Below are positions 9,178 to 16,675 of a stretch of DNA of 64,000 nucleotides, piece by piece; position 1 is the first letter of the stretch, and every line of letters begins with the position of its first letter. The position numbers and the translations under genes are program-made. Below the pieces are notes generated by a model, which saw only the letters and a program-made list of their open reading frames with translations, was not told where the DNA came from and ran no database searches. This stretch comes from Bacteroidales bacterium (GTDB taxonomy: Bacteria; Bacteroidota; Bacteroidia; Bacteroidales; VadinHA17): the NCBI GenBank assembly GCA_003157015.1, contig PMIJ01000076.1:1-64000 (forward strand), in the 5' to 3' direction.

Positions 9178-9282
9178 TTAAAATTAGCAATACTATTAAA
9201 GGTTAAAAAGTTGAAGAGTTGAAAGGTTGAATCTAAGCTTTTCAACTATTGAATCCACTTCAAAAAATTGAGAATATGAATG

Positions 9283-9377
9283 TGCCACCAAGACACGAAG
9301 ACACTAAGGTTCACAAAGAGCTTATATTTAATTACTTATTCTTGGCGCAACTTCGTGCCTTTGTGCCTTTGTGGCAA
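9283..9377. repeat. Small element with GCCACCAAGACACGAAG / CTTTGTGGC inverted ends
   Basis: The left end GTGCCACCAAGACACGAAG and the right end TTCGTGCCTTTGTGCC plus TTTGTGGC are inverted copies around about 35 AT-rich bases. A second, diverged copy lies at 44870-44968. A separate weak inverted repeat (AAAAGTTGAAGAGTTGAA, then CTTTTCAACTATTGAA) lies just before, at 9205-9251. The 9133-9500 spacer otherwise holds only the two flanking promoters. Confidence 0.7.
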
Positions 9378-9455
9378 TAAAAATAAATCTATTGATAGTC
9401 CAGGCAATTAAACAAAATACTATTAATAAATAAATCATAAATTGAGTATTCTATT

Positions 9456-9463
9456 TACTTTTG
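9456..9463 (+). promoter_or_regulatory. -7 box of the aminotransferase promoter
   Basis: TACTTTTG is a full match to TAnnTTTG. It predicts a transcript starting near 9470, about 30 bases before the ATG. No clear -33 box is seen. Confidence 0.4.
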
Positions 9464-9500
9464 TCTTTCTATTGTTTTCGGAGTTTAAAATTAGAACATT

Positions 9501-10697
9501 ATGCCATCAATATCGGAAAAGGGCAAACTTATGCCTGCCTCACCAATAAGAAAACTTGTTCCCTTTGCTGAAGAAGCGAAGCGGAAAGGAAGAAAAGTGT
9601 ACCATCTTAACATCGGACAACCCGATATTCCAACTCCGGAAGTAGCTCTGAATGCACTACGGAATATTAATCTGAAGGTTATTGAGTACAGCCATTCGGC
9701 AGGCAATGAAACATATAGAAGGAAGCTTGCTGAATATTACAGGAAGATCGGTATAGATATCAATTATAACGAGATCCTTATAACTACAGGGGGATCTGAG
9801 GCCATTCTTTTTGCACTTATGTCAAGCGTTAATCCGGGAGAGGAAGTTATTACACCGGAACCATTCTACGCAAATTATAACGGATTCGCGACCACTGCCG
9901 GGATTAAAATTGTTCCGGTAACGTCGCATATAAAAGACGATTTTGCTCTTCCTCCAATTCGTGATATTGAAAAAAAAATAACCTCCAGAACAAAAGGTAT
10001 TATCATTTGTAATCCCAATAATCCCACTGGATACCTGTATTCGAAAGAAGAACTTCTTCATTTAAAAGAGATGATACAGAAACATGATCTGTTTCTCTAT
10101 TCCGATGAGGCTTATCGTGAATTTTGCTACGACGGTGCCGTGCATTTTTCTGCTATGAATCTCGATGGAGTTGAGAATAATGTCATTATGCTTGATTCTG
10201 TATCAAAACGATATAGTGAATGTGGTGTCAGGATTGGAGCATTGATAACCAAAAATAAAGATATCATATCAACTGCGCTGAAATTTGCACAGGCTCGCCT
10301 CTCTCCTCCCGGCCTCGGCCAGATAGTTGGTGAAGCCTCAATTGATACTCCTGATGAGTATTTCAAAGAGGTTAATGATGAATACACAGCTCGCAGAAAC
10401 TACATGGTTGAAGCTCTAAATAAAATTCCCGGAGTCTATTGTCCTAAACCAAAAGGTGCCTTTTATACCGTAGTAAAACTTCCGGTTGACGATTCCGATA
10501 AGTTTGCGCAATGGCTGCTTGAAGTGTTTGAATATAATAATCAAACTGTTATGGTTGCACCTGCATCAGGTTTCTATTCAACTCCCGGATCAGGTAAAAA
10601 TGAGGTTCGTATTGCTTATGTTCTGAAAATTGATGATCTGAAAAATGCAATGACGATCCTGGCAGAAGCTCTTAAGGTTTATCCGGGTAGGGTATAG
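9501..10697 (+). CDS. PLP-dependent class I aminotransferase (aspartate aminotransferase family)
   Basis: Fold-type I aminotransferase of 398 residues. The N-terminal substrate loop reads HLNIGQPDIPTP. The cofactor-phosphate and ring contacts are in TTGGSEAI, CNPNNPTG and YSDEAYREF, and the Schiff-base Lys is Lys236 in DSVSKRYS. The final Arg binding the substrate carboxylate is in NEVRIAYV. These marks fit aspartate or broad-specificity amino-acid transamination in the cytoplasm; the exact substrate cannot be read. It is monocistronic, with its own -7 box upstream and a repeat element behind it. Confidence 0.92.
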   Translation: MPSISEKGKLMPASPIRKLVPFAEEAKRKGRKVYHLNIGQPDIPTPEVALNALRNINLKVIEYSHSAGNETYRRKLAEYYRKIGIDINYNEILITTGGSEAILFALMSSVNPGEEVITPEPFYANYNGFATTAGIKIVPVTSHIKDDFALPPIRDIEKKITSRTKGIIICNPNNPTGYLYSKEELLHLKEMIQKHDLFLYSDEAYREFCYDGAVHFSAMNLDGVENNVIMLDSVSKRYSECGVRIGALITKNKDIISTALKFAQARLSPPGLGQIVGEASIDTPDEYFKEVNDEYTARRNYMVEALNKIPGVYCPKPKGAFYTVVKLPVDDSDKFAQWLLEVFEYNNQTVMVAPASGFYSTPGSGKNEVRIAYVLKIDDLKNAMTILAEALKVYPGRV

Positions 10698-10727
10698 CAC
10701 GTTAGTTTAATTCAGGATGGGATTTAA

Positions 10728-10858
10728 AGATTGCTTCGGCGCTTCGCTTCTCGCTATGACCGTGATATTTATTTAATTTGGTCAAGATCCCATCTACAAA
10801 TGAACTTACGTGCAGTGTCATTGCGAGGAGTCCCGCTTCGCGGGCGACGAAGCAATCT
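10728..10858. repeat. Intergenic element with ATTGCTTCG / CGAAGCAAT inverted ends
   Basis: The left end AGATTGCTTCGGCGCTTCGC...CGCTATGAC and the right end GTCATTGCGAGGAG...CGACGAAGCAATCT are inverted copies with about 50 bases between them. The right arm also contains the small palindrome CCCGCTTCGCGGG. This sequence type is common as a dispersed repeat in many bacterial genomes. It fills most of the 233-base gap between two convergent genes, and nothing else is visible there. Confidence 0.75.
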
Positions 10859-10930
10859 CATGGGGCTACCAGACAATAAATTAAATAAATACCATTTCGA
10901 GAAAATGAATACGAACGAAGCTTAAACTGG

Positions 10931-12103
10931 TTATTTGTACAACAAGTACTTCTCTCTTATTTTTGCAAATTTCGCAAGTCCGTCTTTCCAGGTTGCCCTG
11001 ATTTGTTCTGAAGTCATCCCCTTCTGAATTTGTTTCCTCAGAACCGGTCCGCCGGCAAGCACATCAAAATAAGAATTAAAAAACTTGTCTTTATCCGGAA
11101 AATCTTTGTATGCACTGATAAGCCATTCCAGATTAAGTTCAGGCTTCGGTACAAGATTCTGCTTCATAGCATCCCTCAGATCGGTTCCAAAACATTTTAC
11201 ACCGAGGAGAAGCGGATTTTTTGCCCCCGGAAGACTTTCGGGTATAAAACTGAATCCCTTGTCGGGCAGCTTCGGACTTCCGAAAACCTGAAACGGGAAT
11301 GAAGTTCCCCTTCCCAGGGAAACCGTAGTACCTTCAAAAAAACATATAGATGGGTAGAGATAAACCGAAGTCTGGTTTGGAAGGTTAGGCGATGGCCTGA
11401 CAGGAAGTTCATAAAGTGTTTTATGGGTATAATTCTTGCAGTTAATAACAACCAGATCGCATTTTACACCTTTTTTCAGCCAACCTTCTCCATTTAACAT
11501 ATTTGAATACTCTCCTACGGTCATGCCGTGTACAACAGGAATGGGATCCATGCCTACAAATGACTTATATGTAGTGTCAAGAATATTCCCGTCAAAATAA
11601 AATCCGTTCGGATTGGGTCTGTCAAGAACAAGACATTCAACGTGGTTCTCAGCACACGATTCCAGAATGTAATGGAGAGTTGAAATATAAGTATAGAACC
11701 GAGTGCCCACATCCTGAATATCAAAAATCACAACGTCAATCCCTTTCAAATCCAGAGGGGTGGGCTTAAGATGTGATCCATAAAGGCTGATTATGGGAAC
11801 GCCTGTTTCAGTGTCTTTACTATTTTCAATACTCTCACCTGCATCAGCCAGGTCTCTGAATCCATGTTCGGGTGCAAATATTACTTTTATGTTTATCCCG
11901 ATTGAAAAAAGGGTATCAACCAGATGAGTTGACCCGATCTTTGATGTCTGGTTAGCTACGACAGCAACGGATTTTCCTTCAATAATGGAATTATATAATT
12001 CGATCTGATTTGCACCAGGGATGGGAACTTTCTGAGCTTCAATATAGTCAGGAGATACGATAATCAGTGTTGTGAAAATCAGGGCAAAAAGAATTCTTAT
12101 CAT
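10931..12103 (-). CDS. namZ: Exo-beta-N-acetylmuramidase NamZ family (DUF1343, GH171)
   Basis: A 390-residue protein with a signal peptide (to about residue 23). Family motifs are VVANQTSKIG, FAPEHGFRDLADAGE, SLYGSH, FDIQDVGTRFYTYI, LDRPNP and GRGTSFPFQVFG. The founding member, YbbC/NamZ of Bacillus subtilis, removes MurNAc from the non-reducing ends of peptidoglycan fragments. A role in periplasmic wall-fragment recovery fits. The ATG at 12103 directly begins the signal peptide. It is convergent with the aminotransferase and divergent from the LolC/E-like gene. I see no MurNAc-recycling genes next to it. Confidence 0.88.
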   Translation of the reverse strand: MIRILFALIFTTLIIVSPDYIEAQKVPIPGANQIELYNSIIEGKSVAVVANQTSKIGSTHLVDTLFSIGINIKVIFAPEHGFRDLADAGESIENSKDTETGVPIISLYGSHLKPTPLDLKGIDVVIFDIQDVGTRFYTYISTLHYILESCAENHVECLVLDRPNPNGFYFDGNILDTTYKSFVGMDPIPVVHGMTVGEYSNMLNGEGWLKKGVKCDLVVINCKNYTHKTLYELPVRPSPNLPNQTSVYLYPSICFFEGTTVSLGRGTSFPFQVFGSPKLPDKGFSFIPESLPGAKNPLLLGVKCFGTDLRDAMKQNLVPKPELNLEWLISAYKDFPDKDKFFNSYFDVLAGGPVLRKQIQKGMTSEQIRATWKDGLAKFAKIREKYLLYK

Positions 12104-12141
12104 CGACTAATGTTTTGATGACGTAAAACTAGGCATTTTTT

Positions 12142-12239
12142 TTTGACTCTGTGGTTCTCGTGTTTCTTAGTGTCTCTCTGTGTAACAAAAAGAACTAACA
12201 CAGAGTTGCACAGAGTATTCACAGAGTTACACAGAGAAG
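12142..12239. repeat. CTCTGTG-rich inverted-repeat element
   Basis: The left part ACTCTGTGG...CTCTCTGTGTAAC and the right part ACACAGAGTTGCACAGAG...GTTACACAGAGAAG are loosely inverted to each other, and the right part also holds internal direct repeats of CACAGAGTT. It occupies the spacer between namZ and the divergent permease gene, just upstream of that gene's -7 box. Confidence 0.6.
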
Positions 12240-12255
12240 TTAAGCTTAAATTTCT

Positions 12256-12263
12256 TAAATTTG
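12256..12263 (+). promoter_or_regulatory. -7 box of the LolC/E-like gene
   Basis: TAAATTTG matches TAnnTTTG fully and lies 16 bases before the ATG. The -33 position falls inside the repeat element and has no clear TTTG. Confidence 0.4.
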
Positions 12264-12279
12264 GGAACTTTTCAGAATT

Positions 12280-13524
12280 ATGAATCTACCATATTTCATA
12301 GCGCACAGGCTCATAAAGGGAAGACGTGAAGGCACATCATTTTCACGTCCGATCAATGTTATCGCAATAGTCGGTATTGCTATGGGTCTTGCAGTTATGA
12401 TTCTTGCAGTAGCTATACTTACAGGCTTTAAAAAACAAATAAGGGAAAAAGTTGTCGGTTTTGGATCGCATATTCAGATTATAAACTTCGATTCAAATTT
12501 ATCATTCGAGACCACTCCAATAAGCGACACACAGAAATGTATTCAGAAAATCAGGCAAATACCAGGGGTTGAGCATATGCAGGTATTTGCTACCAAAGCC
12601 GGTATAATAAGGACTGATGAGGATATCCAGGGTGTTGTGCTCAAAGGAATCGGAAGTGATTTTGACTGGAGTTACTTTAAAAGTAATATGGTTGATGGTT
12701 CTGTATTTACGGTTACAGATACGGGACGAACGGATAAAGTGATCATATCAAAAAAGATTTCCGACATGCTGAGGCTGAAAACAGGCGATTCGTTCGCCAT
12801 GCTTTTCATTCAGGATCCTCCGAGAATGAGAAAATTTACCATAAGCGGGATTTATGAAACTAGCCTTGAGGAATTTGATAAAATGTATGTCTATTGCGAC
12901 ATCGGACATATAAAGCGTCTTAACGGATGGAGAGATGATCAGGTTAGTGGATTTGAAGTGTTCATCAGGGATTTCGACAAGCTCGATGAAATGACGGCAG
13001 AAGTCAGAGATGCAATTGGTTATAAAATAACCGAAGAAGACACAAAGTTTAGAGTAACCAATATCAGGATAAAATATCCGCAAATCTTTGACTGGCTGAA
13101 TTTCCAGGATATCAATGTTATAATTATAATTCTGCTAATGCTTATTGTGGCAGGATTTAATATGATATCCGGACTTCTAATCCTTATTCTTGAAAAAACT
13201 AATATGATTGGCGTTCTTAAATCTCTCGGTGCTGAAGATATTACGTTGCGCAGGGTATTTCTTTACCAGGCTGCTTATCTTATAGGGAAAGGACTGCTAT
13301 GGGGTAATTTTATCGGCATTGGGCTTGCTTATCTTCAGCTTAAAACCGGGGTGATTAAACTCGATCCATCTTCATATTATATTAAAACAGTTCCTGTTAA
13401 TCTTGAACTGACCCAAATCCTGTTGCTGAATGCAGGGACAATGGCTGCAATTATAATTATGCTGCTTGTGCCCTCACAGTTAATAAGCAGGATCACTCCG
13501 GTAAAAGCCATTAGGTTCGATTAG
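12280..13524 (+). CDS. LolC/LolE-type FtsX-domain ABC transporter permease
   Basis: A 414-residue inner-membrane permease with one N-terminal helix (about 25-50), a periplasmic MacB-like domain (about 50-270) and three C-terminal helices (FtsX domain). The start PYFIAHRLI and the coupling segment LEKTNMIGVLKSLGAEDITLRRVFL are typical of the lipoprotein-releasing LolC/E group. Lol permeases extract lipoproteins from the inner membrane using the LolD ATPase, which is not in this window. Half the size of, and only distantly related to, the eight array permeases at 16.7-39 kb; it also lacks their C-terminal NPVEALRYE. Its stop overlaps the convergent histidine-kinase stop by four bases. Confidence 0.88.
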   Translation: MNLPYFIAHRLIKGRREGTSFSRPINVIAIVGIAMGLAVMILAVAILTGFKKQIREKVVGFGSHIQIINFDSNLSFETTPISDTQKCIQKIRQIPGVEHMQVFATKAGIIRTDEDIQGVVLKGIGSDFDWSYFKSNMVDGSVFTVTDTGRTDKVIISKKISDMLRLKTGDSFAMLFIQDPPRMRKFTISGIYETSLEEFDKMYVYCDIGHIKRLNGWRDDQVSGFEVFIRDFDKLDEMTAEVRDAIGYKITEEDTKFRVTNIRIKYPQIFDWLNFQDINVIIIILLMLIVAGFNMISGLLILILEKTNMIGVLKSLGAEDITLRRVFLYQAAYLIGKGLLWGNFIGIGLAYLQLKTGVIKLDPSSYYIKTVPVNLELTQILLLNAGTMAAIIIMLLVPSQLISRITPVKAIRFD

Positions 13525-14876
13525 AAACTCAGGCAGAATGCAGTCTCTTTATAAGGCACAGATCTTACTTTCAGGTTTCCGCCGTGGGCTCTCATGATTT
13601 GTCTTGATATGCTCAGCCCGATTCCAGAACCATTTTGCCTGGTGGTAAAAAACGGGACGAATATCTCATCAAGGTTTTCTTCTGAAATGCCCGGACCGTT
13701 GTCGATTACACAAATTTCTGAATGGTTGCCGGAATTTTCTGAGGAAACGATAGTTATCTTGCCGTCAAAATTATTTTCATTGGCTTCCAGAGCATTTTTC
13801 AGGAGGTTTATTAAAACCTGAGAAATAAGATTTTGATCTGCAAATATTTCCAGATCAGACTTTTTCAATGAAATGATCAGATTAGTTTTATTAATGTTAT
13901 CAAGAGAGTTATATAATATCTGCACCCGGCTCATCAGATCAGCCACTTTGAATAGTTTCTTTTCCGGTTCAGGTACCCTGGTAAGTTTTCGGTATGATTC
14001 AACAAACGACATCAACCCTTTTCCCTGTTCCTTAATAACATTCAGGCCCTGTAATGTTGTGGCAATGGTTTTAACATTTACCTGTTCGGGCAAGACAGGT
14101 ATTCCGCCAGTACTGTAAATGTTTGATAGACTCTCCGACAGGGAAGTTATAGGGGTTATTGAGTTCATTATTTCATGCATTAACACTCTTATCAGTTTCA
14201 TCCATGATTCGATCTCTTTTTCATCAAGTTCATTTTTTATATCCTGGATTGAAAGGATCACAAGTTCATTTTCATTAGTCTTAAAAGATGTCGCTTTAAG
14301 TGACAGCTGAATTTCACCCCCGTCCGCAGAAATACCTATGAGTTTTCTTTCAAACGGTTTAATGCTATTTATAGTTTCGAAAAGCTTCTGGTCCTTCCTT
14401 TCAATTTGCTTCAAATGGGTAAGGACATCAATTGCAAGAAGTTTCCTGGCTGATGAATTTGCATGAAGTATGAATCCTTTGTCATTATATGTTATTATAC
14501 CTGCAGCCAGATGCTCAAGTAATGTCCGGAAATATTGTTCCTGCTGTCTGTTCTCTATTTTTAGCTGCTGGATCTGATGGTTTACCTTGTTCATGCTTTT
14601 ATACAGGTCATTTAAAGCATCATTCCTGGTCTCAGCAGGAAAAGAGAGGTTCGAATCATCATTTCGTACTGAATCGAAGAAAAACCTGATCTTTTTATTT
14701 GTACTATTCAGATATGAAATGAGATTGACAGTCAGAAAAACCAGAGTCAGGATACAGATAATTGAAAAACGAAGGGAGTGGTCAATAATGGCAAAATATC
14801 CCAGGACGGCAGAAAACAGCACTATTAATAACACCCTCATTACTATGTTGATATATAGGCTTTTACTGAACATCAT
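13521..14876 (-). CDS. Membrane sensor histidine kinase
   Basis: A 451-residue kinase. Two N-terminal helices (about 10-28 and 33-53) are joined by a loop of only a few residues, so there is no periplasmic sensor domain and the signal is probably sensed in the membrane or cytosol. A PAS-like segment (about 115-220) is followed by the phospho-His box VLMHEIMNSITPI and the ATPase motifs NLLKNALEA, IDNGPGIS, PFFTTRQNGSGIGLSIS. The PAS plus HEIMNSITP arrangement is typical of NtrB/NtrY-like kinases that pair with sigma-54 regulators. Its start overlaps the end of the upstream regulator gene by 14 bases, showing translational coupling in one operon. Confidence 0.93.
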   Translation of the reverse strand: MMFSKSLYINIVMRVLLIVLFSAVLGYFAIIDHSLRFSIICILTLVFLTVNLISYLNSTNKKIRFFFDSVRNDDSNLSFPAETRNDALNDLYKSMNKVNHQIQQLKIENRQQEQYFRTLLEHLAAGIITYNDKGFILHANSSARKLLAIDVLTHLKQIERKDQKLFETINSIKPFERKLIGISADGGEIQLSLKATSFKTNENELVILSIQDIKNELDEKEIESWMKLIRVLMHEIMNSITPITSLSESLSNIYSTGGIPVLPEQVNVKTIATTLQGLNVIKEQGKGLMSFVESYRKLTRVPEPEKKLFKVADLMSRVQILYNSLDNINKTNLIISLKKSDLEIFADQNLISQVLINLLKNALEANENNFDGKITIVSSENSGNHSEICVIDNGPGISEENLDEIFVPFFTTRQNGSGIGLSISRQIMRAHGGNLKVRSVPYKETAFCLSF

Positions 14877-16239
14877 TTTGCTTTTTAAATCTGTTATATA
14901 GAGTCTGCCTTGTTATACCAAGCTGCTCCGCAGCAGCAGTTAAGTTACCATTATTTTTTTCAAGAGCCTGCTGAATCATAACCTTTTCCATCTCTTCTAA
15001 CTTTGTATATGAGCTGTTGCTGCTAACCTGTCCTGCATGGCGTAAATATAAATCATCGGGTTTTATAACTGCTGATTCACTTAAAATTACTGCCTTTTCG
15101 ATGGTATGCTGAAGTTCACGGATATTGCCCGGCCATGAATATTTCAGAAGTTTTTCGTGTGCCTGATGGTTAATCTTCAGGTTAGGTTTATTGTATTTAT
15201 AGGTATATTTATTCAGAAAAAATTCTGCCAGAATGAAAATATCATTACCCCTGTCCCTCAGCGGAGGCAACTCAATCTGGATTGTGTTTATCCTGTAAAG
15301 AAGATCTTCTCTGAACAGTCCCTCTTTAACCATGTTTTCAAGATTCCTGTTTGTTGCACAAATCAGTCGTATGTCGGTAGGTATAAGCTGATTTGATCCG
15401 ATACGCGAAAACTGACGATTCTCAATAACTGCGAGAAGTTTGGCCTGAAGATGAAATGACAGGTTCCCGATTTCATCGAGAAACAAAGTTCCCTTATCTG
15501 CAATTTCAAATTTACCCTGGTGGTTTTCGCGGGCATCAGTAAATGATCCTTTCATATGTCCGAAGAGTTCGCTTTCAAAGAGGGTCTCACTAAGCGCACC
15601 CATATCAACGCTTACAAGAACTTCTTTAGCCCGGTTTGACAGACGGTGTATTTCCTGGGCAATTAATTCTTTCCCGGTACCATTTTCACCCGTTATCAGC
15701 ACGTTTGCATCTGTCCTTGCAACTTTTTTTACCATGTTCATAACATTCATAAGCTGAGGCGATGAGCCGATAATGAACCTCTGGTCGCGGTTGATCTCTT
15801 TTTTGAGTTCAGTTTCTCTCTCTTTTAGATGGCTTACCTCCTGCTTTGACATATTTAACTGTATAGCCAGTTTAAGAGTTGCCAGCATTTTCTCATTATC
15901 CCATGGTTTCAGAATGAAGTCCGATGCACCGGACTTGAGAGCTCTGACAGCAGTATTAATATCTCCGTAAGCCGTTATCATAACAACGGATATTTCAGGT
16001 TTGGCTTCTTTGATCCTTTCGAGCCAGTAAATACCTTCGTTCCCGGTATTGATCCCGGCTTTAAAATTCATATCGAGAATTACCAGGTTGTAATCCTTTT
16101 TTGACAATTCAGATAGTATCTGATTAGGATTCGACAGAAGTGTTAATTCATGAAATTCAGGCGTGAGTAATATCTCGAGTGCGCTGAGGATGCTTTTGTT
16201 GTCATCAATAACGAGAATGTTTCCTTTTGCGTTTTGCAT
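14863..16239 (-). CDS. NtrC-family response regulator, sigma-54 activator
   Basis: A 458-residue regulator. The receiver domain has acidic DD at residues 12-13, the phosphoacceptor Asp56 in VILDMNF and the Lys in FILKPW. The AAA+ domain has Walker A GENGTGKE and Walker B FLDEIGNL, and the Fis-type helix-turn-helix is LTAAAEQLGITRQTLYNRFKK. The sigma-54 contact loop reads GSFTDA instead of GAFTGA, a variant often seen in Bacteroidota proteins of this type. The ATG at 16239 is chosen over a TTG 15 bases upstream. It is divergent from the first FtsX array gene, with paired palindromes between them, so it is the likely regulator of the array. Confidence 0.93.
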   Translation of the reverse strand: MQNAKGNILVIDDNKSILSALEILLTPEFHELTLLSNPNQILSELSKKDYNLVILDMNFKAGINTGNEGIYWLERIKEAKPEISVVMITAYGDINTAVRALKSGASDFILKPWDNEKMLATLKLAIQLNMSKQEVSHLKERETELKKEINRDQRFIIGSSPQLMNVMNMVKKVARTDANVLITGENGTGKELIAQEIHRLSNRAKEVLVSVDMGALSETLFESELFGHMKGSFTDARENHQGKFEIADKGTLFLDEIGNLSFHLQAKLLAVIENRQFSRIGSNQLIPTDIRLICATNRNLENMVKEGLFREDLLYRINTIQIELPPLRDRGNDIFILAEFFLNKYTYKYNKPNLKINHQAHEKLLKYSWPGNIRELQHTIEKAVILSESAVIKPDDLYLRHAGQVSSNSSYTKLEEMEKVMIQQALEKNNGNLTAAAEQLGITRQTLYNRFKKQNDVQ

Positions 16240-16296
16240 ATGGCTTGATATCAAACTTTTTTCTCTTTTGTTTTATGCCCCCTTCTCCCTGGATGA

Positions 16297-16386
16297 TTTA
16301 CCTCTCCCTAAATCCCTCCCCCAAGAGGGAGGGACTTTTAACTTCTGACAAAATTGAAGCCCCCCTTGGGGGGTTTGGGGGTTAAT
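16297..16386. repeat. Short C/G-rich inverted-repeat element
   Basis: Gene-less copy of the DUF559-associated repeat family. The left arm is TTTACCTCTCCC then CCCTCCC...GGGAGGG and ACTTTTAA; the right arm is GCCCCCCTTGGGGGG then TTTGGGGGTTAATAA. This is one of the few copies upstream of genes, between the divergent regulator and the first array permease. Confidence 0.75.
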
Positions 16387-16430
16387 AATACATACAAAGG
16401 TATTTCATTCCAGTACCAAAGTCAATAAAC

Positions 16431-16469
16431 TGTAAAATAATTTTACACTAAACAGTAAAATATATTTAC
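16431..16469. promoter_or_regulatory. Two tandem palindromes, candidate sites of the NtrC-type regulator
   Basis: TGTAAAATAATTTTACA (16431-16447) is a perfect 17-base palindrome. GTAAAATATATTTAC (16455-16469) is a second, imperfect copy with the same GTAAA/TTTAC arms. Their centres are 23 bases apart, close to two helical turns. They lie 55-90 bases upstream of a possible -24/-12 promoter for the FtsX array and also upstream of the divergent regulator-kinase operon, so one site pair may control both. Confidence 0.55.
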
Positions 16470-16522
16470 GATATTTAATCCATCACTTATTTACACCATT
16501 GTATATCAGGCGTATACATTTA

Positions 16523-16538
16523 TGGCATCATTATGGTA
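16523..16538 (+). promoter_or_regulatory. Possible sigma-54 promoter of the FtsX array
   Basis: TGGCATCATTATGGTA has a perfect -24 half (TGGCA) and the correct distance to a -12 half that reads GT instead of GC. The position downstream of the tandem palindromes supports it; the weak -12 argues against. The leader would be about 125 bases long. Confidence 0.35.
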
Positions 16539-16607
16539 ATAAATATTTAATAACAAAAAGAGGTCAGGGAATTAATTTAGGTGTGTGTAGCTTTATAGAT
16601 GACAAGG

Positions 16608-16649
16608 AATAAATAATAAATAATAAATAATAAATAATAAATAATTAAT
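16608..16649. repeat. Heptamer tandem repeat AATAAAT, about six units
   Basis: Five perfect and one imperfect copies of the 7-base unit AATAAAT lie within the leader of the first array gene, ending 26 bases before its ATG. Repeat-number changes would alter the leader length. Confidence 0.85.
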
Positions 16650-16675
16650 AATACGTAACATAAGTAAGTCAATAA

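Noticed and set aside
12280-13524. The LolC/E-like permease as a ninth member of the FtsX array
   Set aside because: It is half the size, lacks the second MacB/FtsX half and the NPVEALRYE end, and is separated by the two-component operon on the other strand.
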